Assembly (NCBI GenBank): GCA_900320085.1
Contig: ONRC01000015.1
Location: 15,782-73,136, forward strand
Reading direction: 5' to 3'
DNA: 57,355 nucleotides
Source of the DNA: an uncultured Eubacteriales bacterium
Lineage (GTDB): Bacteria; Bacillota; Clostridia; Christensenellales; Aristaeellaceae
In this document: piece after piece, positions 8,820 to 16,827 of the stretch
Layout: each line of letters starts with the position of its first letter
How positions within the stretch are numbered: the first letter of the stretch is position 1
Program-made: the position numbers and the translations under genes
The notes under the pieces: generated by a model
Database searches by the model: none
The model's input: only the letters and a program-made list of their open reading frames with translations
What the model was told of the DNA's origin: nothing

Positions 8820-9752
8820 CTATCCTTTTACCGCCCCAATGGTCAGCCCGCCGACAAAATACCGCTGGAAGAAGGGATAGGAGCAGGCGATGGGGATGAC
8901 CACCACCATGACAATCGCCATGCGCATGGTTTCGGAGGGCAGGTTCTGCATGGAATCCTCCCGGAAGAATTCCTCGTTCCGCGCCATGAAGGAAATGTTT
9001 TTCTCAATGGAAATCAGCACGTACTGCAAGGGATACAGCTCCCGATGGTTGCTGTCCAGATACAGCATGGCGCTGTACCAGGCGTTCCAATAATTGAACG
9101 TCAGGAACAGGCCGATGGTGGCGATGACGGGCAGGGAAATGGGCAGCACCAATTGGGTGAAAATGCGAAACTGCCGCGCTCCGTCGATCTTGCCGGACTC
9201 GATGATGCTGTCGGGGATCGTGGTCTGGAAGAATGTGCGCATCACCACCACATAGAAGGTGGAGCAGGCGCCGGGGAGGATCATGGACAGGTAGGTGTTT
9301 TTCAGGTGGTACACCTGGGTGTTGATCATGTAAGTAGCCACCAGGCCGCCGGAAAACAGCATGGGGATGATCAGCATGGTGGTGTACAGACCCTTGAGCC
9401 GGTAGTTGGGCCGGGACAGGGCATAGCCCAGGGTGGAGGTCAGGATCAGGCCCAGGATCGTGCCCACGATGGTGATGCCGATGGAATTGAGGAAGGAGCG
9501 GCCAATATAGTCCTTGGAGTTCCACAGGTATTCATACGCGCCCATGGAAAGCTCCGAGGGGAAAAAGCTGTAGCCGTTGGCGGCGATGGAGGCTTCCGAC
9601 GAAATGGAGATGATGAACACGAAAATCACCGGCAGCACCGTCAGCAGCGCCAGGAGAATAAACAGCAGGGAAAACAGCACGTTGGTCAGGGGCTTGATCT
9701 GATTGAACCGGCCCAGCCCGGAGGTCGGAACCATTTTTGAGGGCTTGCTCAT
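8820..9752 (-). CDS. Carbohydrate ABC transporter permease, LplC/YtcP type
   Basis: This is a 310-aa membrane subunit. After a short basic N-terminus the first membrane segment (NVLFSLLFILLALLTVLPVI) starts near residue 24. The ATPase-docking loop is seen as DSIIESGKIDGARQFRIF, where the usual EAA is ESG. The C-terminus YFVGGLTIGAVKG is typical of LplC. It is the second gene of the importer operon, 36 bp after the LplB-type permease. Confidence 0.92.
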   Translation of the reverse strand: MSKPSKMVPTSGLGRFNQIKPLTNVLFSLLFILLALLTVLPVIFVFIISISSEASIAANGYSFFPSELSMGAYEYLWNSKDYIGRSFLNSIGITIVGTILGLILTSTLGYALSRPNYRLKGLYTTMLIIPMLFSGGLVATYMINTQVYHLKNTYLSMILPGACSTFYVVVMRTFFQTTIPDSIIESGKIDGARQFRIFTQLVLPISLPVIATIGLFLTFNYWNAWYSAMLYLDSNHRELYPLQYVLISIEKNISFMARNEEFFREDSMQNLPSETMRMAIVMVVVIPIACSYPFFQRYFVGGLTIGAVKG

Positions 9753-9788
9753 TGCCTGATCTTCCTCCTTTCCGCGGAACGCGTTTGA

Positions 9789-10769
9789 TCAGAACAGGCC
9801 GCTTTCCGGGTCGATGCGCTTGACGACCTTGTTGGCCACCAGCAGCAGGATGCAGCCGAACACGCTCTGCAAAAGCGACACGGCGGAAGAATAATTGTAG
9901 TTATTGTTCTGCATCAGCGCTTTGTACACGTACACATCCAATGTCTGCGTCACGTCGATCAGGGAGTTGGAATCGCGGGTCACCTGGAAGAAGAGGCCAA
10001 AGTCGGTGGAGAAAATATGGCCCACGTTCATGATGAACATGATGGAAATGATGGGACGCAGCAGCGGCAGCGTGATCCCTTTTGTCTGCTGCCATTTGGT
10101 GGCCCCGTCGATCACCGCGCTTTCATACAGGCTTTGGTCGATGCCGGTGATGGTGGCCATGTACACCACCATGGAGTAGCCGAAGGTTTTCCAGGTGTTG
10201 ATAAAGGTCAGCAGGAAGGGCCAGGGCTGCTTATCCTGATACCACAAGACCTGCTCCCCGCCCAGGGTCCTGATGAGGGAATTGATCAGGCCCTTGTCCG
10301 TGGACAGGAAAGCGAACACAAAATAGCTGACCACGATCCAGCTGAGGAAGTGGGGCAGGAACACGGCGGTCTGACACACCTTCGCCAGCTTGCGGGAATG
10401 AAGCTGGGTAATCATGATCGCCAAGGCTACGGGCACCGTGACGCCGATCAAAAGGAAAACGATGTTGTAAGCCAGGGTGTTGCGGAAAATGTTCGCCACG
10501 TCGGGAGAGCGGAACAGAAAATCAAAGTTTTTGAAGCCCACCCATTTGGAATGCACGAACAGGCTGTAAATAAATCCTTTGCCCGCCTTGACTTTATAAT
10601 TCTTGAAGGCGAAAATAATGCCGAACAGCGGAACATAGCAAAAGGCCACGAACCAGGCCACCGTCGGCAGGGAAAGCAGGGTCAGGTCCAGGTCGTCCAC
10701 GGTAAAGCGCTTGCGCTTTTTCTTGATCGTTATTTCGCCCGCATTGGCTTTCAATTCCTTCTTTTTCAA
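9789..10769 (-). CDS. Carbohydrate ABC transporter permease, LplB type, TTG start
   Basis: This is a 326-aa membrane subunit. I place the start at the TTG ending at 10769, because AAGGAGG lies 8 bp before it. The longer frame from an ATG at 10850 would begin upstream of the transcription start implied by the promoter at 10841-10869. The protein starts with a Lys-rich tail, then a membrane segment LTLLSLPTVAWFVAFCYVPL. The docking loop is ESAVIDGATKWQQT. It heads the importer operon, divergent from the BadF kinase gene. Confidence 0.88.
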   Translation of the reverse strand: MKKKELKANAGEITIKKKRKRFTVDDLDLTLLSLPTVAWFVAFCYVPLFGIIFAFKNYKVKAGKGFIYSLFVHSKWVGFKNFDFLFRSPDVANIFRNTLAYNIVFLLIGVTVPVALAIMITQLHSRKLAKVCQTAVFLPHFLSWIVVSYFVFAFLSTDKGLINSLIRTLGGEQVLWYQDKQPWPFLLTFINTWKTFGYSMVVYMATITGIDQSLYESAVIDGATKWQQTKGITLPLLRPIISIMFIMNVGHIFSTDFGLFFQVTRDSNSLIDVTQTLDVYVYKALMQNNNYNYSSAVSLLQSVFGCILLLVANKVVKRIDPESGLF

Positions 10770-10840
10770 TTGCCGCACCTCCTTTTTCCATGATGAAAAT
10801 GCGCGGAAAATTACCGTTTTGTCTATCAATTGCTGTTTGT

Positions 10841-10869
10841 AGTATATCACTACAAATTAAATCATTCAA
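10841..10869 (-). promoter_or_regulatory. Promoter of the second importer operon
   Basis: On the minus strand TTGAAT (10869-10864), 17 bp and TATACT (10846-10841) are present. The leader to the TTG start would be about 65 nt. Its -35 box is only 19 bp from the -35 box of the divergent promoter at 10889, and an 8-bp palindrome, GCCGCGGC (10872-10879), lies between the two. Confidence 0.72.
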
Positions 10870-10888
10870 GTGCCGCGGCGTTTTTTTC

Positions 10889-10917
10889 TTGTCCTTTTGT
10901 GAAAAAAGATGTACAAT
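10889..10917 (+). promoter_or_regulatory. Promoter of the BadF kinase-SIS operon
   Basis: TTGTCC (10889-10894), a 17-bp spacer and TACAAT (10912-10917) are present, 54 bp before the kinase ATG. It is back-to-back with the importer promoter, so one regulator could control both. Confidence 0.72.
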
Positions 10918-10970
10918 AACAGCGATCGGACAGATACGTTTTTTACACCAGTCGGCCGGGAGGTGAACCG

Positions 10971-11930
10971 ATGGGATTGTATATTGGCATTGACGGAGGC
11001 GGCACCCATTCCACCGCCGTTGCCGCCTGGCCGGATGGGCGCGTGGCCGCCGTCACCGAAGGATTGGGGCTGAATTACCACAACGTGGGCGTGGAGCCTG
11101 TGCGGCTGCGGCTGGAAGAAATGGTGAAAACCCTGGAAGCCCAGGCAGAGGCCCCGGTGGAAAAAATCTGCGTGGGCATGTCCGCCCTGGACGGCCCGGC
11201 GGACGAAGCCACCCTGGCCCTGTTTACGGCAGGAACGCTTTCTCCTTCCGCCCTGGATTTGCAGTCCGACGCCTACGCCGCCCTGATGGGTTTTACCCAG
11301 GGCGAACCGGGCATGATCGTCATTTGCGGCACGGGCTCCATGCTGCTGCTGGTGGATGAAAAAGGCAACCAGCACGTAAGCGGCGGATGGGGCTATCTGC
11401 TGAACGACGCGGGCAGCGGCTATACCCTGGCCCGGGAAGCGCTGCTGCGGGTCATCGACGCGGCGGAGGGCACGGGCCCCTCCACCCCGCTGACCGCCCT
11501 GGCGCTGGATTATTTCGGAGTGTCCTATCCGCGCGCGATCATCGACCGGGTGTACGCGCCGGACTTCACGCCGGATCAAATGGCCGGGTTCGCGCCGTGC
11601 GTCATCGCCCAGGCGGAGCAGGGGGAGCCAGGGGCGCTGGACATACTTTCCCACAATATGGAGCGCCTGGCCCGGCAGGCCGCGCGGCTGTTCCTGAAAG
11701 CGCCTGCGGCCCGGCGCGTGGGCCTGTATGGCGGCATTTTTGCCCACAGTGCCCTGGCCCGCGGTATTTTTCAAAAAATCTTGGCAGGGCTTTGGCCCCA
11801 AGCGGAAATCTGTGATCTGCAATATCCCCCGGAGCTGGGGGCGATCATTCACCTGATGCGCAGGGCGGGCACGCTGAACGAAGCATCGCTGCGCCTGCTG
11901 AAAAAGACCTATGAGGAGGTCAAGCCATGA
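10971..11930 (+). CDS. BadF/BadG-type ATPase family kinase, N-acetylglucosamine kinase-like
   Basis: This 319-aa protein has the ASKHA actin-like fold. Phosphate loop 1 is GIDGGGTHSTA (6-16), the second loop is ICGTGSM (118-124), and the segment SGGWGYLLNDAGSGYTLARE (137-156) is typical of the NagK-like branch. The likely role is ATP-dependent phosphorylation of N-acetylglucosamine or a related amino sugar in the cytosol. It starts a two-gene operon with a SIS-domain protein (4-bp overlap) and is divergent from a sugar importer, which fits import followed by phosphorylation. A benzoyl-CoA reductase activator role is unlikely because the Cys cluster is absent. Confidence 0.85.
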   Translation: MGLYIGIDGGGTHSTAVAAWPDGRVAAVTEGLGLNYHNVGVEPVRLRLEEMVKTLEAQAEAPVEKICVGMSALDGPADEATLALFTAGTLSPSALDLQSDAYAALMGFTQGEPGMIVICGTGSMLLLVDEKGNQHVSGGWGYLLNDAGSGYTLAREALLRVIDAAEGTGPSTPLTALALDYFGVSYPRAIIDRVYAPDFTPDQMAGFAPCVIAQAEQGEPGALDILSHNMERLARQAARLFLKAPAARRVGLYGGIFAHSALARGIFQKILAGLWPQAEICDLQYPPELGAIIHLMRRAGTLNEASLRLLKKTYEEVKP

Positions 11931-12664
11931 GCGCCATCGACACCTATATGCAGCAGCTGAGCACCCTGCTGGAAACCACCTGGAAAACCCAAGCCGCCCC
12001 CATGGAGCAGGCGGCCCGCCGCATCGCCGACTGCCTGAAAAACGGCGGCATGATCTACACCTTCGGCACGGGCCACGGCCATCTGCTGGCCCTGGAAATC
12101 TTTTACCGGGCCGGGGGCATGGCCCGGGTGTGCCCCATCCTGGATGAAAAGCTGATGCTGCATGTCAGCGCGGCGGGCAGCACGTTGGAAGAAAGAAAAG
12201 AGGAATGGGTGGATACGCTGCTGAAACGCTATCCCATTCAGGCGGGGGATGTGCTGATTTCCATTTCCAATTCCGGCCGAAACGCCGTGCCCGTGCTGCT
12301 GGCCCATGAAGCGCGAAAGCGCGGCGCGTTCGTCATCGCCCTGACCAGCATGAACCATTCCTCCGCCGTCACCTCCCGCAACGCCCTTAACCTGCGGCTG
12401 TTTGAAACGGCGGATCTGGTGCTGGACAACGGCGGCGTGCTGGGGGACGCCTCCGTACACTTTGCGGACGGGGCCATGGTGGGCCCCACCTCCACCGCCA
12501 TCGGCGCGGCCATGCTTCAGGCCATCGTGTGCCGGGTGAAGGAACTGTCGCTGGAGGAGGGCTTTGAAGCGGATTTCTTCCAGTCCAGCAACGTGGACGG
12601 CGGCGACGAATGGAACGATCGGCTCATCGAGCGCTATGGGAAAATCATTCCCGGACTGGCGTAA
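11927..12664 (+). CDS. SIS-domain sugar-phosphate binding protein (UPF0309-like)
   Basis: This 245-aa protein has one SIS domain. The phosphosugar-binding motifs are visible as FGTGHGHLLALEIFYRAGG (about 46-64) and ISISNSGRNAVPVLL (about 106-120). Proteins of this shape bind or isomerise phosphorylated amino sugars, as in MurQ and UPF0309 relatives. It lacks the C-terminal UBA-like domain of MurQ. The start overlaps the stop of the kinase gene (ATGA), so the pair is probably co-translated and acts in sequence on the same sugar phosphate. The reaction itself is not established. Confidence 0.82.
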   Translation: MSAIDTYMQQLSTLLETTWKTQAAPMEQAARRIADCLKNGGMIYTFGTGHGHLLALEIFYRAGGMARVCPILDEKLMLHVSAAGSTLEERKEEWVDTLLKRYPIQAGDVLISISNSGRNAVPVLLAHEARKRGAFVIALTSMNHSSAVTSRNALNLRLFETADLVLDNGGVLGDASVHFADGAMVGPTSTAIGAAMLQAIVCRVKELSLEEGFEADFFQSSNVDGGDEWNDRLIERYGKIIPGLA

Positions 12665-12690
12665 TTTGGATTTGGCTTGTTGTTCTTTAT

Positions 12691-12978
12691 AGGGCACTTT
12701 AAATCACTAAAAGGTTTTCCAAAAGCCTTCCCCTGGCAGGGGAAGGTGGGCCGCGCGGAACAAAGTAGGAAAAAGAAGTCAAGATAATTCGCGCGGCTCG
12801 GATGAGGTGAACTCACCCGCCGCAATGTGAACCTGTCAGGAAAAGGAGCACCTCATCCGTCAGGCGCGAACTTGCTCGGTATCATTTTCCTTCTTGGTTC
12901 CGCGCCTGACACCTTCCCCTGCCAGGGGAAGGCTTTAGCTACGTTTTTTCCAACTTGTGTTAAAGAGTTAAAGTGTCC
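12691..12978. repeat. Family A long palindromic repeat with terminal motifs (copy A2)
   Basis: The left end AGGGCACTTTAA (12691-12702) and right end TTAAAGTGTCC (12968-12978) are inverted. Inside, the palindrome runs 12721-12936 with the same arms as the 6.84-kb copy, including the outer AAAAGCCTTCCCCTGGCAGG. ACTTGTGTTAAAGAG on the right matches, in reverse, the left flank of A1. The element fills the gap between the SIS gene and the ceramidase-like gene. Confidence 0.9.
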
Positions 12979-13020
12979 TTTCATTACTCCGAACCACGGC
13001 TAAGAAAAGGAGGAACACAT

Positions 13021-14253
13021 ATGCGCGCAGGCCTTGGAAAATGGGAATTGACACCGCCTATGGGCGTGGAGCTGGCGGGCTACGGCTACTATCTGGGGCG
13101 GCGTGCGGAATCCGTGCGCGACCCGCTGTACGCCCGAGCACTGCTGCTGGAAGAAAAGGGCGAGCGCGCCCTGATCATCAGCTGTGATGTATTGGGGCTG
13201 AGCAAGGCGGTCTGCGCGGAGGTGTTCGCCCACGCGGAAGCCCTGGGCATTCAACAGGATCGGGTGCTCATCGTGAGCATTCACACCCACACCGGCCCCG
13301 CCATCAAGTATCATGAGGGCTGCGGCTTTGTGAACGACGCCTATGTCGCCACCGTTGCGCCCGCTATCTGCCGCGCTATCGACGAAGCGGTGAAGGACCT
13401 GGACGAAGTGACCGGCATCGACCACCTGTGCGAGCCCATGGAGGCCAGTCAGATTTATAACCGCACCATTCCGAACGGGCCGGTGGACCGTTTCGTGCGT
13501 GGCTTCTTCTTTGCCCGGCAATCCAAGCCGACCATCGCCGCCGTCAGCGCGGCCTGCCACGGCGTGTTCCGGGGCCGGGTCACCGCTGTGTCCGCCGACT
13601 TCGCCGGAGAAATCTGCCGGAGGCTTACGGAAAGCGGCATGGAAGCCATTTATTTGAACGGCCTGTGCGGGGACATTGATCCGGTGGAAAAACGCGATGA
13701 TCTGCTCATGTCCTTCGCGGCGGAAATCACCGACCATCTGAAAGCAAAAAAGACAGCCCTGCCCCTGACGCTGCAAGGCGGCAGTCTGCCTTTTGCATTG
13801 AAGCTGCTTCCCGTCACCCGGGACGATATTCACCAGGCCGCCGCGCAGGCGGTGGAGCGCAACGGCGGGGAGGAAACGCCCGCCTCCCGGGTAGCGCTGA
13901 TCTGGGAACGGGAAATGCAGGAGCGGTTCCAAAGCCTGTCGGCCACGGAACACATTACGGTCAAGTATTTATTGATCAGCGGCGTGCCGGTGCTGGCGCT
14001 GCCCTTTGAGGGCTTCACCCAGATCGGCCAGGACATCCGGGCGCTGTGCCATCGGCAGGACGCCATGATCCTGGGCTGTGCCGAAGAGCTGCTGGGGTAT
14101 CTCCCCACCCGGGATGATATTTCCCGGGGTACCTACGCCGCCCTGGAATCCACCTTCCTCTACAAGCGCCTGCCCGTCGTCCCCGGCGAAGCGGAACGCC
14201 TGGGCGAAGCGGTGGGGAAGGAAATGGAGATTATCCTTTCCAAAACCGAATGA
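13021..14253 (+). CDS. Neutral/alkaline ceramidase-like hydrolase domain protein
   Basis: This 410-aa protein is related to the N-terminal domain of neutral ceramidases. The opening AGLGKWELTPPMGVELAGYG and the zinc-binding motif SIHTHTGPA (about 93-101) are family marks, and HGVFRG and NGLCGDIDP occur further on. The start is the ATG at 13021 with AAAGGAGGAAC before it. There is no signal peptide, so it acts in the cytosol, unlike secreted ceramidases. Small cytosolic members of this group often sit in sugar or amino-sugar clusters and may be amidases of an N-acylated sugar; that function is inferred from the neighbours. Confidence 0.75.
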   Translation: MRAGLGKWELTPPMGVELAGYGYYLGRRAESVRDPLYARALLLEEKGERALIISCDVLGLSKAVCAEVFAHAEALGIQQDRVLIVSIHTHTGPAIKYHEGCGFVNDAYVATVAPAICRAIDEAVKDLDEVTGIDHLCEPMEASQIYNRTIPNGPVDRFVRGFFFARQSKPTIAAVSAACHGVFRGRVTAVSADFAGEICRRLTESGMEAIYLNGLCGDIDPVEKRDDLLMSFAAEITDHLKAKKTALPLTLQGGSLPFALKLLPVTRDDIHQAAAQAVERNGGEETPASRVALIWEREMQERFQSLSATEHITVKYLLISGVPVLALPFEGFTQIGQDIRALCHRQDAMILGCAEELLGYLPTRDDISRGTYAALESTFLYKRLPVVPGEAERLGEAVGKEMEIILSKTE

Positions 14254-14258
14254 ATTGG

Positions 14259-15137
14259 TTATAAGCTCAGCGCGATGATGCTGACCATCGACAGGGCAAT
14301 GCCGATTCCCTGGGGCAGCGACAGCTTTTCCTTGAACAGGATGCAGGAGTAAAGCACCGAAAGCACCAGCACGCCGCCGTTGTCAATGGTGTAGAGCACG
14401 GAAGCGTTCACCAGCTTGAGCACGTACAGCATCAAGTGGGCGGCCAGGGTGGCGCAGACGCAGCAGAGCAGCAAAAACAGCAAGGGCTGGGGCTGCAAAT
14501 GAAAGCCCTGAATCAGCGCCTTCCGGTCCCGGATCAATTGTATAACAGCGTAAATCAGCGCCATGCCCAGGAAGGTGAGGATGATCATTTCGTTGCGCTC
14601 CGCGCCGTTCAGCAGGCGCTGCTGCCAGTTCATCAAAACGCCATACATGCCGTTGGAGATAAACAGCGCGCCGCACCAGAAAAGGAACCGGCCCGAGCTG
14701 CCCTTCAGCGACAGCCCCTGCAAATTCATCAGCACCAGGGAAACGAGCATCAGCGCAATGGCGGCGATTTGCAAAAGATTCAGCGCGCCGCCCAGGAACA
14801 GCACCTCGTGCAGCAGCGGCACCAGGATGCCGCCAAAGAGGGAGCAGATCATCTGGAAGGAATAGGACCCGCCCCGGCTGGCCTGGATCATGGCGGTGTT
14901 GTACAGCAGCAGGATCACCGCGTTGACGAGGCCGCACAGCAGCGTCTGCGGGGAGGGCGAAAAAGCAAACCCCGCCAGCGCCCAGGTCACGATCCCGGCG
15001 AAAGCGCCGTAGGCGATGGAAAACACCGTGGACGTAATTGCCGCGCTGCTGCCGGTGTTCTTCTGGGAAAACAGCTTGCAAAAAAGCGACTGCAAAGAAA
15101 ACAGGATCGTCATGGCCGCAACCAGCAAGGCCGTCAT
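14259..15137 (-). CDS. DMT-superfamily (EamA-like) transporter
   Basis: This is a 292-aa membrane protein with about ten hydrophobic segments in two halves, as in EamA carriers. The start is taken at ATG 15137 (MTALLVAAMTILFSLQSLFC), preceded by GGGGGTG; a longer form begins at 15164. It ends 5 bp from the stop of the convergent ceramidase-like gene. The substrate is unknown; export of a metabolite or uptake of a nucleotide-sugar-like compound are both possible. Confidence 0.82.
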   Translation of the reverse strand: MTALLVAAMTILFSLQSLFCKLFSQKNTGSSAAITSTVFSIAYGAFAGIVTWALAGFAFSPSPQTLLCGLVNAVILLLYNTAMIQASRGGSYSFQMICSLFGGILVPLLHEVLFLGGALNLLQIAAIALMLVSLVLMNLQGLSLKGSSGRFLFWCGALFISNGMYGVLMNWQQRLLNGAERNEMIILTFLGMALIYAVIQLIRDRKALIQGFHLQPQPLLFLLLCCVCATLAAHLMLYVLKLVNASVLYTIDNGGVLVLSVLYSCILFKEKLSLPQGIGIALSMVSIIALSL

Positions 15138-15316
15138 GAAAACACCCCCGTTTGTCCGGATCAATCGACGGTATTATACCATAACGCTCGGCGTGCTCCC
15201 ATTCGGGGCCCGCCGAGACGGAAAACTTCGTTTTCCTCGTTATTATACTATAAACCCAGTCAGGGTTACAAGGTTTCACAAAGCCCCGAAGAAAAATTTT
15301 CCATGAAAGGATGATG

Positions 15317-16522
15317 ATGCCTGTGTCTGTCCTGGGCGTTTGGATGTGGCCCGACAGCCTGAAAGCCCACGGTACGGAAAGCGCCGTGGAACGCTGTGCC
15401 CGTATGGGCGTGACCGATGTGTTTTTCCTGACCAAGGGGTTAGCGGGCACCGTGTCCTATGCCAGCGAAATCGCGCCTTGCGATCCGGGAGTTGATTTGC
15501 TTCGGGACTTGCTGGCCTCAGCTCACCGCCGGGGCATCCGGGTGCACGCCTGGCTGACCTCGGCCAGCGACGAGCGTTACAAGGCGATGCACCCGGAAAG
15601 CGGCCGCTGTCATCTGACCCGGGGCAGGGACAAGGGACTCATCTCTTTGCGCGACGCGGGATATCTGGATTATATGCAGAAGGTCGTGCGGGAACTGTGC
15701 GGCAGGTATGCCATCGACGGGCTGCACCTGGATTACATCCGGTATAATCACCTCCTGTACGGCTGGGACGAAAGCGACCGGGGCCGCTATGCTGCCGCGG
15801 GGGCGGACCTGAATCACGTTCATTCCCTGATGGAGCGCACGTTTTTGAAGGGAGACAGCGGCGAAGCGGACTGCATCTTCGACGCGCTGCGGCAGGGCGA
15901 CCCCAGCGTCCGGGCCGTCGCCCAGGTTCGCCGGGAAGATGTGCGGCGCTTCGCTCAAACGTTATGCGCCGCCGCCCGGGGGGAAAATAAAGCCCTGGCC
16001 CTCAGCGCCGCCCTCATGCCGGAGGGCGCGTATGAGGACACCGCCTTTGCCGATATGCATTACGGGCAAAGCTACGCGGACGCCGCCGGGTTATACGATT
16101 TCGTGCTGCCCATGGCCTACTCCCAGGCGTATGAAAAGGACAGTGCATGGGTAAGGAGCGTGGCGGAAGGAACCCTGAAATTCGGGGCGCGGGTCGTCAT
16201 GGGTCTGCACGCCTACGACGGCGGGACGGCGGACACTTTGCGGCGTGATATGGAGGCGCTGAATGGGCTGGCCATTGATGGTGTTTGCCTGTTCCGGGAA
16301 GGCGCGTTTGTTCCGCTCTTTTCCGATGGGGATCGGCTGACGCTGTATAACGCATTGGAGCGTCCCATCACAAGTTTACAAGCCGGAACCCACAGCGAAG
16401 TTTTTGAACCGCCGATTCAGCCCGGCGAAGAAAGAACCCTTCCTCTCCCCTGTCCGTCGGATGAACTCAGGGTCTTTGCCGGGGAAACGGAGGTTTGCGC
16501 GTATGTGGCGGGCTCGGGCTGA
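15317..16522 (+). CDS. GHL10-like glycoside hydrolase family protein
   Basis: This 401-aa protein is a TIM-barrel hydrolase of the GHL10/DUF4015-like type. The marker motif YAIDGLHLDYIRYN lies near residue 135, and GIRVHAWLTS and YDFVLPMAYSQAYEKDSAW further support the fold. There is no signal peptide, so it is cytosolic or exported by another route. Three ATGs in a row (15311, 15314, 15317) follow AAAGGA; the last has the best spacing. It is followed by a family A repeat and then a GH20 gene, suggesting joint action on one glycan. The substrate is unknown. Confidence 0.75.
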   Translation: MPVSVLGVWMWPDSLKAHGTESAVERCARMGVTDVFFLTKGLAGTVSYASEIAPCDPGVDLLRDLLASAHRRGIRVHAWLTSASDERYKAMHPESGRCHLTRGRDKGLISLRDAGYLDYMQKVVRELCGRYAIDGLHLDYIRYNHLLYGWDESDRGRYAAAGADLNHVHSLMERTFLKGDSGEADCIFDALRQGDPSVRAVAQVRREDVRRFAQTLCAAARGENKALALSAALMPEGAYEDTAFADMHYGQSYADAAGLYDFVLPMAYSQAYEKDSAWVRSVAEGTLKFGARVVMGLHAYDGGTADTLRRDMEALNGLAIDGVCLFREGAFVPLFSDGDRLTLYNALERPITSLQAGTHSEVFEPPIQPGEERTLPLPCPSDELRVFAGETEVCAYVAGSG

Positions 16523-16554
16523 CTATAAGGTAAAAATTCATGAAAACAATTTCC

Positions 16555-16769
16555 AAAAGCCTTCCCCTCGCAGGGGAAGGTGGCAGGCGCGGAAACAAGA
16601 TGATTAGTGTGATCAAGTAAATTCGCGCCTGACGGATGAGGTGTTCCTCTCTGCTTCAAGCTCACATATTGTCGGGTGAGCGCACCTCATCCGGTCCGCG
16701 CGAAAACGCTTGATTTCTCTCCTTTTCTTGGTTCCGCGCGGCCCACCTTCCCCTGCGAGGGGAAGGCTT
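16555..16769. repeat. Family A long palindromic repeat (copy A3, opposite orientation)
   Basis: The arms AAAAGCCTTCCCCTCGCAGG and CCTGCGAGGGGAAGGCTT bound the element. The inner parts CAGGCGCGGAA and CCGCGCGGCCCACC occur in swapped order relative to A1 and A2, so this copy is inverted. The flanking terminal motifs are degenerate here (TTTAAAGCAA at the right). It lies between the GHL10 and GH20 genes. Confidence 0.88.
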
Positions 16770-16827
16770 GTGGTTAGTTTCTTATTCAATGTTTAAAGCA
16801 ATAAATACCATGAAGGAGGGACGACGT

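Noticed and set aside
10770..10850. ATG at 10850 as start of the LplB-type permease
   Set aside because: It lies upstream of the transcription start implied by the promoter at 10841-10869, and no ribosome site precedes it; the TTG at 10769 has AAGGAGG.
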